A stretch of DNA of 64,000 nucleotides from Leifsonia sp052114085 (lineage in GTDB: Bacteria > Actinomycetota > Actinomycetes > Actinomycetales > Microbacteriaceae). Position numbers and translations under genes: made by a program. Where the stretch lies: positions 1,054,001 to 1,118,000 of the forward strand of contig NZ_JBFREB010000001.1 of assembly GCF_052114085.1 (NCBI RefSeq). Reading direction: 5' to 3'. Below, piece after piece: positions 8,661 to 16,556 of the stretch (positions are counted from its first letter, which is position 1; every line of letters begins with the position of its first letter). The notes under the pieces were generated by a model, which ran no database searches, was not told where the DNA came from, and saw nothing but the letters and a program-made list of their open reading frames with translations.

Positions 8661-9656
8661 TCAGGCGAACGCGCGGGCGTGGTCCACCAGGCGGTCGAAC
8701 GCGGCATCGAGGTCCGGGTCCACCTTCTGGCGCTCGGCGTCGGCGAGGAACCACTCGACGATCTCGCCGGCCCCGCGGGCGAACGGCACGCGCGCGTGGA
8801 AGCCGGGCACGAGCGCCTTCACCTTGCTGTTGTCGAAGTGCATCGAATGCGCCTTGTCGCCGAGCAGGCCAGGCCCCAGGTCCGGCACGACGGCGGCGAT
8901 CGACTCGCTGGCGACGTGTACCAGGTCGGCCTCGACTCCGAGCGCCTCGGCGAGGTCGCAGTAGATCTGGTCCCAGGTCGGGGCCTCGTCCCCCGTGATG
9001 TGGAAGCTGTCGCCCACCGCCTCGGGCAGCCCCAGCAGCCCGACGAAGGCGACGGCGAAGTCCGTGTTGTGCGTGATGGTCCATCGGCTCGTCCCATCGC
9101 CGTGCACGACGACGGGGGCGCCGCGGCGCATCCGGGCCAGATCCGTCCAGCCACCCGACGTCGGGATGAGCGTGCGGTCGTAGGTGTGAGACGGACGGAC
9201 GATCGTCACCGGGAAGCCGCGGTCACGGTACGCCTCCACCAGCAGGTCCTCGCAGGCGATCTTGTCGCGCGAGTACTGCCAGAACGGGTTCCTGAGCGCG
9301 GTGGACTCGGTGACCGGCACGCGTGACGGCGGCTTCTGGTACGCCGATGCGGAACTGATGAAGACGAACTGGCCGACCCGGCCTTCGAACAGGTCGAAGT
9401 CCGTCCGGACATGCTCGGGCGTGAAAGCGAGGAACTCAGCCGCCACGTCGAAACTGCGCTCACCCAGCACCCGATGGACGCTCTCGGGGTCGCGGATGTC
9501 GGCGTGCAGCACTTCGACACCGTCGGGCAGGGGACGGATCGAGCTGTTGCCGCGATTCACCACGGTCACCTCGTGGCCCTGGTCCAGCGCCTCCGCCACG
9601 CAGGCCGAGCTGATGACGCCCGTCCCCCCGATGAAGAGTGTCCGTGTCGCTGCCAT
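8661..9656 (-). CDS. NAD(P)-dependent epimerase/dehydratase of the extended SDR family
   Basis: 331 residues. The Rossmann motif is FIGGTGVISSACV near residue 8 (GxxGxxx type). VTVVNRG, the nucleotide-binding acidic loop HADIRD and FISSASAY follow; the expected catalytic YxxxK is YSRDK at about residue 128. The fold resembles the atypical SDRs of the nucleotide-sugar epimerase / isoflavone-reductase-like groups. The substrate is unknown. The ATG at 9656 has GAAGGAG upstream. It is alone in its operon, divergent from the MscS gene. Confidence 0.85.
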   Translation of the reverse strand: MAATRTLFIGGTGVISSACVAEALDQGHEVTVVNRGNSSIRPLPDGVEVLHADIRDPESVHRVLGERSFDVAAEFLAFTPEHVRTDFDLFEGRVGQFVFISSASAYQKPPSRVPVTESTALRNPFWQYSRDKIACEDLLVEAYRDRGFPVTIVRPSHTYDRTLIPTSGGWTDLARMRRGAPVVVHGDGTSRWTITHNTDFAVAFVGLLGLPEAVGDSFHITGDEAPTWDQIYCDLAEALGVEADLVHVASESIAAVVPDLGPGLLGDKAHSMHFDNSKVKALVPGFHARVPFARGAGEIVEWFLADAERQKVDPDLDAAFDRLVDHARAFA

Positions 9657-9798
9657 TGCCGCTCCTTCACGCTCGGTCGGGATCTGCCCCGATTGGACAG
9701 GCTAGTCCCGGGAGGCGGTGCTCGCGAAGCAGGTGGAGGCTCGACCGGCGCGCGCGTACACTCCGTCACGCATCCCGACCCGAGGAGTCCGTCGACCC

Positions 9799-11028
9799 GT
9801 GTTCCCCCTGCGCAGCTGGCCCGGCCTGGCCAGCGCCTGCCTCCTTGCCGTTGTCGTCGCGGTCGTCGTCACCGCCATCCTGGCGCTCATCCTTCGGCTC
9901 ATCGGCCGGCGTCGCCAGTGGCCCGCGCTGCTGATCCGCCGCTCGCGCGTCCCCTTCCGGCTCTTCCTCCTCGTGATCGTGCTGTGGATCGCGGTCGCCG
10001 TCACCCTGCCGCCGGACACCACGGCGGCCTGGAGGAGCGGCATCCATCACGCGTTCCTGATCCTGGCCATCGCCACCGGAGTGTGGTTCGCCGCCGCGCT
10101 CGTGATCTTCGTGGAGGATCTGGGGCTCGACCGCTACCGGCTCGACGTTCCGGACAACCGCTACGCGCGCCGTGTGCGGACGCAGGTGCTCATCCTCCGC
10201 CGCCTCACCGTTGTTGCTGCCGTCGTCATCGGACTGGGCGCCATCCTGTTGACCTTCCCCGCATTGCAGGCGGCCGGCGCGAGCCTGCTCGCGTCAGCGG
10301 GGATCGTCGGCATCATCGCGGGTGTTGCCGCCCAGTCGAGCCTGGCCAACCTGTTCGCCGGCATCCAGCTCGCCTTCTCGGACGCCATCCGCATCGACGA
10401 CGTCGTGGTCGTGGAGGGGCAATGGGGCACGATCGAGGAGATCACGCTCACGTACGTCGTCGTCCATGTCTGGGACGACCGCAGACTCGTCCTGCCGTCG
10501 ACGTACTTCACGACGAAGGCCTTCGAGAACTGGACACGCCAGCACAGCGAGCTACTCGGCTCGGTCGAATTCGACCTCGACTGGCGCGTCTCCACCGGAG
10601 GGATGCGCGCCGAGCTGAACCGCGTCCTCGCCGATACGGACCTGTGGGACAAGCGCACGGGCATCCTCCAGGTGACGGATGCGGTCGGCGGCTGGGTGCG
10701 CGTCCGCGTCCTGGTCACGGCGAAGGATGCGCCGACTCTGTTCGACCTGCGCTGCCTGGTGCGGGAGCGCCTGATCGACTGGATGCAGCGCTACTCGCCG
10801 GGGTCCCTCCCGAGGCAGCGCGTCGAGCTGGCCGAGCGACCGGAGGCGCTCGAGCGGCCTCCGCGCGCTCGGAGCGAGGAGGAGGGCCGGCTGTTCAGCG
10901 GATCGCCGGACGGCGAGCAGCGGGCGCAGCAGTTCACCGACGCCATCCCCGTGATCCGCGAACCGGACGGCGAGCCGGTCGCGATCGACCCCGACGACGT
11001 CCCCCCGACCACGAAGGAGAGCCGATGA
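9799..11028 (+). CDS. Small-conductance mechanosensitive channel (MscS family)
   Basis: About 409 residues. Three to four membrane segments lie in the first 190. The conserved MscS pore helix and beta domain follow (segment SLANLFAGIQLAFSDAI, then IDDVVVVEGQWGTIEEI). The cytoplasmic part continues to an acidic, Pro-rich tail. Members release osmolytes on hypo-osmotic shock. I prefer GTG at 9799, with GAGGAG upstream and a hydrophobic start; a GTG at 9718 would add 27 unconvincing residues. The gene overlaps the next by ATGA. A TACACT at 9755-9760 is a possible -10 element. Confidence 0.85.
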   Translation: MFPLRSWPGLASACLLAVVVAVVVTAILALILRLIGRRRQWPALLIRRSRVPFRLFLLVIVLWIAVAVTLPPDTTAAWRSGIHHAFLILAIATGVWFAAALVIFVEDLGLDRYRLDVPDNRYARRVRTQVLILRRLTVVAAVVIGLGAILLTFPALQAAGASLLASAGIVGIIAGVAAQSSLANLFAGIQLAFSDAIRIDDVVVVEGQWGTIEEITLTYVVVHVWDDRRLVLPSTYFTTKAFENWTRQHSELLGSVEFDLDWRVSTGGMRAELNRVLADTDLWDKRTGILQVTDAVGGWVRVRVLVTAKDAPTLFDLRCLVRERLIDWMQRYSPGSLPRQRVELAERPEALERPPRARSEEEGRLFSGSPDGEQRAQQFTDAIPVIREPDGEPVAIDPDDVPPTTKESR

Positions 11029-11495
11029 CCGATCGTGCGAATGCCGCCGACGAGACCGAGCAGGACACAGGCGACGGACCCGATGCGGCCCACACCCGGC
11101 CAGCGGGGCTCGACGACGCCACAGTGGATGCGCTCGGCTCGCTGTCCGAAGCGCTGGAGGTGGTGGAGCACGCCCGGGGGCTCCTGTACGGATTCCACCG
11201 GCTGACCGGCACCGCCGACCTCACCTTGGGCGAGGCGGTCTCGAAGCTGCGCGACGCGGGTCACACGGAACTCGGTGACCGGATCGAGCGCGAACTGCTC
11301 GGGCGAAACGTCATCGCCGGCCGATGGACCTTCCAGATCGTCGAGGACTACGACGACGGCTACTACTCGGTGTTCCGGGACCTGGAGCGGGAGGCACGCG
11401 ACCGGCTCGCCGGCGGTCGCCGCCACCTCTTCGAGGCAGAGCTCAAGGAGGAGCGGAGGACGCACGGCGAGCCCGGCCACGAGGCCCGGCCGTAG
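11025..11495 (+). CDS. Conserved hypothetical protein, cotranscribed with the MscS gene
   Basis: 156 residues starting at an ATG that overlaps the MscS stop (ATGA), so coupled translation is likely. I recognise no catalytic motif. The first 35 residues are acidic and look disordered. The middle is helical with leucine-rich segments (LGSLSEALEVVEHARGLLYG). A conserved-looking stretch WTFQIVEDYDDGYYSVF is followed by a charged C-terminal tail. No membrane segment or signal peptide is present. Its stop codon forms part of a terminator stem. It may be a soluble partner of the channel (inference from coupling only). Confidence 0.75.
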   Translation: MTDRANAADETEQDTGDGPDAAHTRPAGLDDATVDALGSLSEALEVVEHARGLLYGFHRLTGTADLTLGEAVSKLRDAGHTELGDRIERELLGRNVIAGRWTFQIVEDYDDGYYSVFRDLEREARDRLAGGRRHLFEAELKEERRTHGEPGHEARP

Positions 11496-11522
11496 AGCCC
11501 GGGTCGATGGGCCCGGGCTCTA
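11493..11522. terminator. Hairpin terminator overlapping a stop codon
   Basis: Perfect 11-bp arms TAGAGCCCGGG (11493-11503) and CCCGGGCTCTA (11512-11522) around an 8-nt loop. The first arm begins with the stop codon of the upstream gene. It lies between convergent genes and has no T-run. Confidence 0.7.
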
Positions 11523-11550
11523 GGGCGGTGGGGAGCCGAGAATCGAGCGC

Positions 11551-12276
11551 TCAGCCGATGGATTCGGCCGCGGCGACGATCGCTCCGACGGCGACATCCG
11601 GCGCGGAGAGCATCGAGACGTGGCTTGACGCCGTCTCGATGATGGTCGCGTCGGCGCGCTCCGCCATCCGCCGCTGCAGCGCCGGCGGGATGACCTTGTC
11701 TTCGGTGCCGACCACGGCCCACACCGGACGGCTCTGCCACGCTCCCGCTCCCGCCGGAGTCGTGTTGGCCTCCAGCGATATCGGACGCTGACCCGCGACG
11801 ATCTGATCGCGCGCCTCCTCCGGCAGGTCCTGAGCGAAGAACTGGTGCACGGTGGACGCCTTCAGGTACGCGTCCGCGTTGCCCTCTGCGGCGCCCGGGA
11901 AGCCGACGATGTCGAGCACGGTGGTCGGGTCCGGCACATCGAGTGCCGACCCGGAACCGCCGAGGAGGCCGAAAACCGTCTCCCCTTCGTCGGGGATGAA
12001 GGCGTCGATATAGACGAGTGCGCGCACGTCGCCGCCGCCGAGCCCAGCCGCGCTGATGACCGCGCCACCATACGAGTGCCCGACGAGCACGACCGGGCCC
12101 TCGGTGCGCTGGGCGACGAACGACGCGACATAGGCACCGTCCGATGCCGCCTGGCGCAGGAGGTTCGGCGGTGCGAGCACCGTGTAGCCGCGGCTGCGCA
12201 GGTCGGTGATGACAGGGTTCCAGCTGGACGCGTCAGCCCAGGCTCCGTGGACCAGGACGATGGTGGGATTCGGCAT
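11551..12276 (-). CDS. Alpha/beta hydrolase
   Basis: 241 residues. The start is IVLVHGAWADASSW (oxyanion HG). The nucleophile elbow is GHSYGG, with Ser at about residue 83. The acid is likely the Asp of the VGTEDKVIP segment, and the catalytic His is in SSHVSML near residue 219. It resembles the salicylate-esterase / pyrethroid-hydrolase-like group common in bacteria. The substrate is unknown. I use the ATG at 12276, which has GAAGGAA upstream; a longer frame begins at 12318. A -10-like TAGCCT lies upstream at 12334-12339 (read on the minus strand). Confidence 0.88.
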   Translation of the reverse strand: MPNPTIVLVHGAWADASSWNPVITDLRSRGYTVLAPPNLLRQAASDGAYVASFVAQRTEGPVVLVGHSYGGAVISAAGLGGGDVRALVYIDAFIPDEGETVFGLLGGSGSALDVPDPTTVLDIVGFPGAAEGNADAYLKASTVHQFFAQDLPEEARDQIVAGQRPISLEANTTPAGAGAWQSRPVWAVVGTEDKVIPPALQRRMAERADATIIETASSHVSMLSAPDVAVGAIVAAAESIG

Positions 12277-12333
12277 GCGTGTTCCTTCGTTCGGTGCTGT
12301 GAACGGGTGGGGCGACACTCTCGGAACGGCGCC

Positions 12334-12367
12334 AGGCTAGAGGTCGCCCGCCTCGCCCGTCTAGCCT
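12334..12367. promoter_or_regulatory. Divergent promoter pair built as an inverted repeat
   Basis: AGGCTAGA (12334-12341) and TCTAGCCT (12360-12367) are inverted copies. Each arm contains a TAGCCT -10-like hexamer, one facing the hydrolase gene and the other the DUF559-like gene. If it is used, the plus-strand transcript would have a leader of about 170 nt. Confidence 0.4.
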
Positions 12368-12405
12368 CTGCACGGTCGCCAGCGAAGGAGGTTCGGTCGG
12401 CTCAC

Positions 12406-12462
12406 GTTCGAATCTCCCGCAGGACTGCCAATCGAAGGAGATTCGAACCCCGATCTCCTTCG
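12406..12462 (+). promoter_or_regulatory. Leader with two mutually exclusive hairpins
   Basis: GTTCGAATCTCC (12406-12417) pairs perfectly with GGAGATTCGAAC (12437-12448). The overlapping CGAAGGAGAT (12433-12442) pairs perfectly with ATCTCCTTCG (12453-12462). The two stems share bases 12437-12442, so only one can form at a time. CGAAGGAG also occurs at 12383-12390. The element lies 84 nt before the DUF559-like gene. Confidence 0.45.
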
Positions 12463-12546
12463 TTTCACAATCGGCGTCCCCGCTCGGCTATCCACAGATT
12501 CAGGCAGGCCGCGCCGGCCGTCCGCGGGCGATGGGAGGCTCGCACC

Positions 12547-13419
12547 ATGATCGATTTCGTTACTGTTGACCGCCTCGGCGGCATAGCCTCCGCCCGTCAG
12601 CTGCGTGCCGCCGGCGCCTCGTCCCACGAACTGACAGCGGCGGTGCGGGAGGGCTCGCTGTGGCGTCCGCGCACGGGCATTTACGCGCTGCCGTCCGCAC
12701 CAGCGGCGGCAATGGCCGCGATCGCGGCTCGAGGGCGCCTCTCCTGCGTGACGGCGGCCCGCAGCTATGGCTTGTGGTCGGGAGACGATGCCCGGCTTCA
12801 TCTGCAGTTCGCGCCCAACGCTCGGGCAGGCCCGCGCTCCGGACACCTGTGCCACTGGTCTCCGCTCGAGCCTCACGCGGAGGTCTGGAGGGTGAGCCTC
12901 GGGGATTGCCTCAGGTCGGTAGCGCGGTGTGCGGACCAGGAGACCGCGGTCGCCGTCTTCGATACGGCCATCTCCGCCGGCTTCACCAACCCCGTCGCCC
13001 TCCGGGAGGTGCTCGCCCGGCAACCGGTGAACGTACGAGCCCGGGGCGGCCTGGCTCGCGCCGGTGCGGATTCGGGCGTCGAGTCGATCGTGCGGCAGCG
13101 TCTGCAAGGTCTCGGCCACATCGTCGAGCAGCAGGTGCATGTCGTCGGAGTCGGGCGCGTCGACATGCGGGTCGATGGAGTCGTCTACCTGGAGATCGAC
13201 GGCTTCGCATTCCACAACGATCGAAGGCAGTTCGAGCGCGACCGAGCACGGGATGCGATCATGGCCGCACTCGATCTGCGGCGCCTTCGCGTCTCCGCGG
13301 CCCAGGTCTTGGGGGAGTGGGACGTCGTTCTGAGTCGCATCCGCAGTGTCCTCGCGCACACGGCGAACTCACAGGAAGGACGGGACCATCCGGGTGGGGT
13401 CGCGTGTTCCATCTACTGA
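12547..13419 (+). CDS. AbiEi-type N-terminal domain with DUF559/Vsr-like endonuclease-fold C-terminus
   Basis: 290 residues. Residues 1-65 resemble the winged-helix domain of AbiEi-family antitoxin-like proteins (SARQLRAAGASSHELTAAV, then LWRPRTGIYALP). Residues about 175-275 resemble DUF559 / Vsr-like PD-(D/E)XK proteins: GVESIVRQRL, VDMRVDGVVYLEIDG, then FERDRARD. No AbiEii toxin gene lies nearby, so it is probably an orphan of the kind common in actinobacteria. Nuclease activity is unproven. The ATG at 12547 follows GGGAGG; a longer open frame upstream is antisense to the hydrolase. Regulation may act through the leader hairpins. Confidence 0.75.
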   Translation: MIDFVTVDRLGGIASARQLRAAGASSHELTAAVREGSLWRPRTGIYALPSAPAAAMAAIAARGRLSCVTAARSYGLWSGDDARLHLQFAPNARAGPRSGHLCHWSPLEPHAEVWRVSLGDCLRSVARCADQETAVAVFDTAISAGFTNPVALREVLARQPVNVRARGGLARAGADSGVESIVRQRLQGLGHIVEQQVHVVGVGRVDMRVDGVVYLEIDGFAFHNDRRQFERDRARDAIMAALDLRRLRVSAAQVLGEWDVVLSRIRSVLAHTANSQEGRDHPGGVACSIY

Positions 13420-13455
13420 AGGTGTTGCAGCCAGCGCACCGCACGAGGAGGAAAC

Positions 13456-13902
13456 GTGACACAGGACTACCGCAAGGACCCGGAGGCCGTCAGCCGTCTC
13501 ACGCCGCAGCAGTACGCGGTGACACAGGAGGCCGCCACCGAGCCGGCGTTCCGCAACCGCTTCTGGGACAACCACGACCAGGGCCTGTACGTCGACGTCG
13601 TGTCGGGGGAGCCGCTCTTCGCGTCCGTGAACAAGTACGACAGCCGTTCGGGATGGCCGAGCTTCACCATCCCGGTCGAGCCCGGCAACATCGTGGAGAA
13701 GACCGACAGCACCTACGGCATGGTGCGCACGGAGGTCCGATCGGCTCACGGCGACAGCCACCTCGGCCACCTGTTCGACGACGGGCCCGCCGAAGAGGGC
13801 GGACTGCGGTACTGCATCAACTCCGCTGCTCTCCGCTTCGTCCCTCTCGCTGAGCTCGACGAGGCGGGGTACGGCCAGTACGCCCACCTTTTCCAGAAGT
13901 AA
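13456..13902 (+). CDS. msrB: Peptide-methionine (R)-S-oxide reductase, zinc-less form
   Basis: 148 residues. It reduces the R epimer of methionine sulfoxide in proteins. The signature KYDSRSGWPSF (about 59-69) and the catalytic Cys in RYCINSAALRF (about 118) are present. The CxxC pairs that bind structural zinc in many MsrB proteins are missing: the segment before the signature reads LYVDVVSGEPLF. The start is GTG at 13456 after GAGGAAAC. It is followed 33 nt later by msrA, so the two stereospecific reductases form a repair operon. Confidence 0.92.
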   Translation: MTQDYRKDPEAVSRLTPQQYAVTQEAATEPAFRNRFWDNHDQGLYVDVVSGEPLFASVNKYDSRSGWPSFTIPVEPGNIVEKTDSTYGMVRTEVRSAHGDSHLGHLFDDGPAEEGGLRYCINSAALRFVPLAELDEAGYGQYAHLFQK

Positions 13903-13935
13903 CGACACAGAATCAACGACATCAAGGAGACCACA

Positions 13936-14445
13936 ATGACGCAGAAGGCAATCCTCGCCGGCGGCTGTTTCTGGGGCATGGAAGACCTCATCCGCAAGCT
14001 CCCAGGCGTGACGGACACGCGGGTGGGCTACACCGGAGGCGACGTCCCCAACGCCACCTACCGCAACCACAGCGGCCACGCCGAGGCCATCGAGATCGAG
14101 TACGACCCGGAGCGCACCAGCTACCGCGACCTCCTCGAGTTCTTCTTCCAGATCCACGACCCGTCGACGAAGGACCGTCAGGGCAACGACGTCGGGTCCA
14201 GCTACCGCTCGGCGATCTTCTACGAGAACGACGAGCAGCGCCGGATCGCCGAGGACACCATCGCCGACGTGGACGCCTCAGGCCTCTGGCCGGGCAAGGT
14301 GGTCACCGAGGTGACTGCGGCAGGGGAGTTCTGGGAAGCCGAGCCCGAGCACCAGGACTACCTGGAGCGCATCCCGTGGGGGTACACCTGCCACTACGTG
14401 CGCCCGGGCTGGAAGCTTCCCAAGCGCGAGTCGGCTGCCAGCTAG
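13936..14445 (+). CDS. msrA: Peptide-methionine (S)-S-oxide reductase
   Basis: 169 residues. It reduces the S epimer of methionine sulfoxide and complements MsrB. The catalytic motif GGCFWGME lies at about residues 9-16, followed by GYTGGDVPNATYRNH and the HDPSTKDRQGNDVGSSYRS segment at about 74-92, all typical of the family. The C-terminus has no obvious resolving-Cys pair; CHY near residue 154 could serve. The ribosome binding site AAGGAGA sits just upstream. The two genes probably share one message. Confidence 0.94.
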   Translation: MTQKAILAGGCFWGMEDLIRKLPGVTDTRVGYTGGDVPNATYRNHSGHAEAIEIEYDPERTSYRDLLEFFFQIHDPSTKDRQGNDVGSSYRSAIFYENDEQRRIAEDTIADVDASGLWPGKVVTEVTAAGEFWEAEPEHQDYLERIPWGYTCHYVRPGWKLPKRESAAS

Positions 14446-14466
14446 CCGCTGGGCCAGCGGGTCAGC

Positions 14467-15591
14467 TCAGCGCCGTTCGAGCAGGACGGCCACCTCCATG
14501 TGGCCGGTCTGCGGGAACATGTCGAGCACGCGGCCGGTCCGGATGCTGTACGACGACATCCGGGCCAGGTCGTGGGCGAGGCTCTTGGGGTTGCAGCTGG
14601 AGTAGACCACGCTCCGGACATCCGAACCCTCGAGCCAGGCGGAGAGTTCCGCTCCGATGCCGCGACGGGGTGGATTCACGATCACCAGTTCAGGAGCGGT
14701 GACCGCTCCGAGAGCGAATGCGGTGGCGTCGCCTGCGCGGAACGCTACCTGAGGCAGGCCCGCAGCCGAAGCGCTCGCGCGAGCACTGCGGACCGCCTCG
14801 CGGCTGGTCTCGACACCCACGACGCGGCGCCCCGGCGCAGCGACGTGCAGGGCGAACCCGCCGACCCCGCAGTACAGGTCCCATACCGAGGCGGGAGCGA
14901 TCTCGTCGACCCACGACGACACCTGCGCGTACAGCTCGGTCGCGACGGCCGTGTTGGTCTGGAAGAAGCTCTGCGGGCGCAGCCGTAGCGAGATCGGCCC
15001 CATTCGCATCGGGAGCGCCGACTCGCGAGTGAGCACCACATCCGTATCGCCCTCGACCACGGCCTTGTGCTCGGGCTGCAGGTTCACCGTCACCACGCGC
15101 GCACGCGGCAGTTCGGCCAGCAACCCGTCCAGCCCTGCCTTGACCCGCGCCACCGTGTGCTCCGAACGGGCGACGAACCGCACCATCAGCTCACCGTCGG
15201 GGGACTCCGTCACGAGGACGAACTTCAGTTCACCGCGCCGATCCGGCACGCTGTACGGCTCCAGCCGCTGCCGCGTGATGAACCCAGCGAGCACCGGAAG
15301 CGCCGCGCGGATGCCCGGTGCGCAGATGCCGCACTCGCGCAGGTCTACACCGCGCCCCGCCTCGCCGAGGATGCCGATCGTGGGCGCGTCCGCGGTGCCG
15401 CCGACGACCATCTTGGCCTTGTTGCGGTAGCCCGCCTCAGCGCTCGCCACCGGCGGAAGCCACACGGCATCCCCGAACGGGGACAGCAGCTCGCGGGCGA
15501 GACGGTCCTTGCCTTCGAGCTGCTCCGCGTACGGCACACCCATCAGCGTGCACGAGCGGCACACGCCGGCGTCGAAGTAGGAACAGTCCAT
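14467..15591 (-). CDS. rlmC: 23S rRNA (uracil-C5)-methyltransferase, RlmC type
   Basis: 374 residues of the RumA/RumB/TrmA family, which methylate uracil C5 using AdoMet and carry a [4Fe-4S] cluster. The cluster cysteines are visible at the N-terminus (C3, C11 and C14 in MDCSYFDAGVCRSC) and in ECGICAPG near residue 91. AdoMet motif DLYCGVGGFALH lies at about 235, NPPRRGIG at about 305, and the catalytic Cys in YSSCNPKSLAHDL at about 328. The lack of a TRAM domain and the length favour RlmC over RlmD. U747 specificity is inferred from similarity. Confidence 0.88.
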   Translation of the reverse strand: MDCSYFDAGVCRSCTLMGVPYAEQLEGKDRLARELLSPFGDAVWLPPVASAEAGYRNKAKMVVGGTADAPTIGILGEAGRGVDLRECGICAPGIRAALPVLAGFITRQRLEPYSVPDRRGELKFVLVTESPDGELMVRFVARSEHTVARVKAGLDGLLAELPRARVVTVNLQPEHKAVVEGDTDVVLTRESALPMRMGPISLRLRPQSFFQTNTAVATELYAQVSSWVDEIAPASVWDLYCGVGGFALHVAAPGRRVVGVETSREAVRSARASASAAGLPQVAFRAGDATAFALGAVTAPELVIVNPPRRGIGAELSAWLEGSDVRSVVYSSCNPKSLAHDLARMSSYSIRTGRVLDMFPQTGHMEVAVLLERR

Positions 15592-15627
15592 GCGGCTCTC
15601 GGATGAAGCGGCTCACGAATGAAGGAA

Positions 15628-15703
15628 TGGTGCCCCCAGTAGGATTTGAACCTACGGCCTTCTGCTCCGGAGGCAGACGCTCTATCCCCTGAGCTATGGG
15701 GGC
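15628..15703 (-). tRNA. tRNA-Arg (anticodon CCG)
   Basis: Complete cloverleaf on the minus strand. The acceptor stem is GCCCCCA/TGGGGGC, with discriminator A and an encoded CCA at 15628-15630. The anticodon stem is TCTGC/GCAGA around loop CTCCGGA (anticodon CCG), and the T-loop is GTTCAAAT. It is 76 nt including CCA and sits about 0.85 kb from argS. Confidence 0.96.
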
Positions 15704-15799
15704 CAGGGTGCCCAACCAGGCTAGCATCCCCGCACAGCAGGCGAAGACACGGCGGCCGCGAGCCCAGGCCCGACCGCGAGGAGGCGGCCCGGCGCTGGA

Positions 15800-16417
15800 T
15801 CAGGACGCGGGGATGTTGCCCAGCACGCTCTCCATCAGCGGGCCGGCGTCCCCCGGCTCGAAGAACGCACTCGACTCGGCCACGATCCAGTACGGTCCCC
15901 GGAAGATCTGCACCTGTCCGGCGGACCCGGGCTTGAAGTAGCCCTCGATCTCCGGCGGGACGCCGTACGTCGGCACCGGCTTGGAGTCGGTGATCGCGCT
16001 GTTCTTGAGGCTCTCCATCACATCCACCGGCGGCTTGGCCACCGCGATCTGGACGACGTCGCTGCTCGTCTGGTTGAGCCAGCCGCACGCGACGCCCTGC
16101 CAGTCGACGATCTTCTTCTCGAGGGAGCCGTCCTTGGGCGCGTAGTTCGGGTCGGCGCCGTAGTTGGGGTTGAACGCGTACACCTGGTCGGCCGTCAGCA
16201 CCTGGTCGCAGGTGAGCCCGACCGGCGTCGGCGGCGCGGTGGGGGTCACGACGGGCAGCGGAGTCGTGCTCGGCGTGGGGGCCGCGGTGGCGGTCCGGCT
16301 CGGCGAGGGGGTGGCGGGCGTCGCGGACGGCGTGCAGCCGGCGAGGGCGACGGTGGCGGCCAGGACGACCGTGGTCGTTACGGCGAGAAGGGCGAAGCGG
16401 CGGGTGGTGGTGGTCAT
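15800..16417 (-). CDS. Uncharacterised lipoprotein
   Basis: 205 residues. An N-terminal signal with lipobox LAGC (Cys at about 27) is followed by a Thr/Pro/Ala-rich linker (about 30-62) typical of surface-anchored actinobacterial proteins. The globular domain has a paired Cys (TCDQVL and ACGWLN) and ends in an alternating Asp/Gly/Pro region. I recognise no known family. The start at ATG 16417 is chosen by the signal peptide; the frame runs on much further upstream, without a convincing start, over the argS 5' end. It is divergent from argS. Confidence 0.75.
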   Translation of the reverse strand: MTTTTRRFALLAVTTTVVLAATVALAGCTPSATPATPSPSRTATAAPTPSTTPLPVVTPTAPPTPVGLTCDQVLTADQVYAFNPNYGADPNYAPKDGSLEKKIVDWQGVACGWLNQTSSDVVQIAVAKPPVDVMESLKNSAITDSKPVPTYGVPPEIEGYFKPGSAGQVQIFRGPYWIVAESSAFFEPGDAGPLMESVLGNIPAS

Positions 16418-16542
16418 CAGGCGACTCGTCTCTGTGCTCGGCGCGCGCTGTGCGGGAGCGCGCGTCGCGATGACCCTATCAATTGGAGACGGGTCGGAAC
16501 TGCCAGGGCGCACCGCCATCCGGGGCGGTCCCTCCGGCCCGG

Positions 16543-16548
16543 TAGAAT
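16543..16548 (+). promoter_or_regulatory. -10 element of argS (leaderless or near-leaderless)
   Basis: TAGAAT ends 8 nt before the argS ATG, which leaves no room for a ribosome binding site in the message. No clear -35 box is seen. Confidence 0.5.
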
Positions 16549-16556
16549 CGTTCGTC

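Noticed and set aside
9411..11495. Single 694-codon frame spanning the MscS gene
   Set aside because: Only its last 156 codons (from 11025) look like a protein. The rest is an alternative frame of the MscS gene and the antisense of the SDR gene.
12381..12462. Possible tRNA or tRNA remnant (GTTCGAATC T-loop-like sequence)
   Set aside because: The T-loop-like motif occurs once on each strand because it is the arm of an inverted repeat. No acceptor, D or anticodon stem can be built around it.
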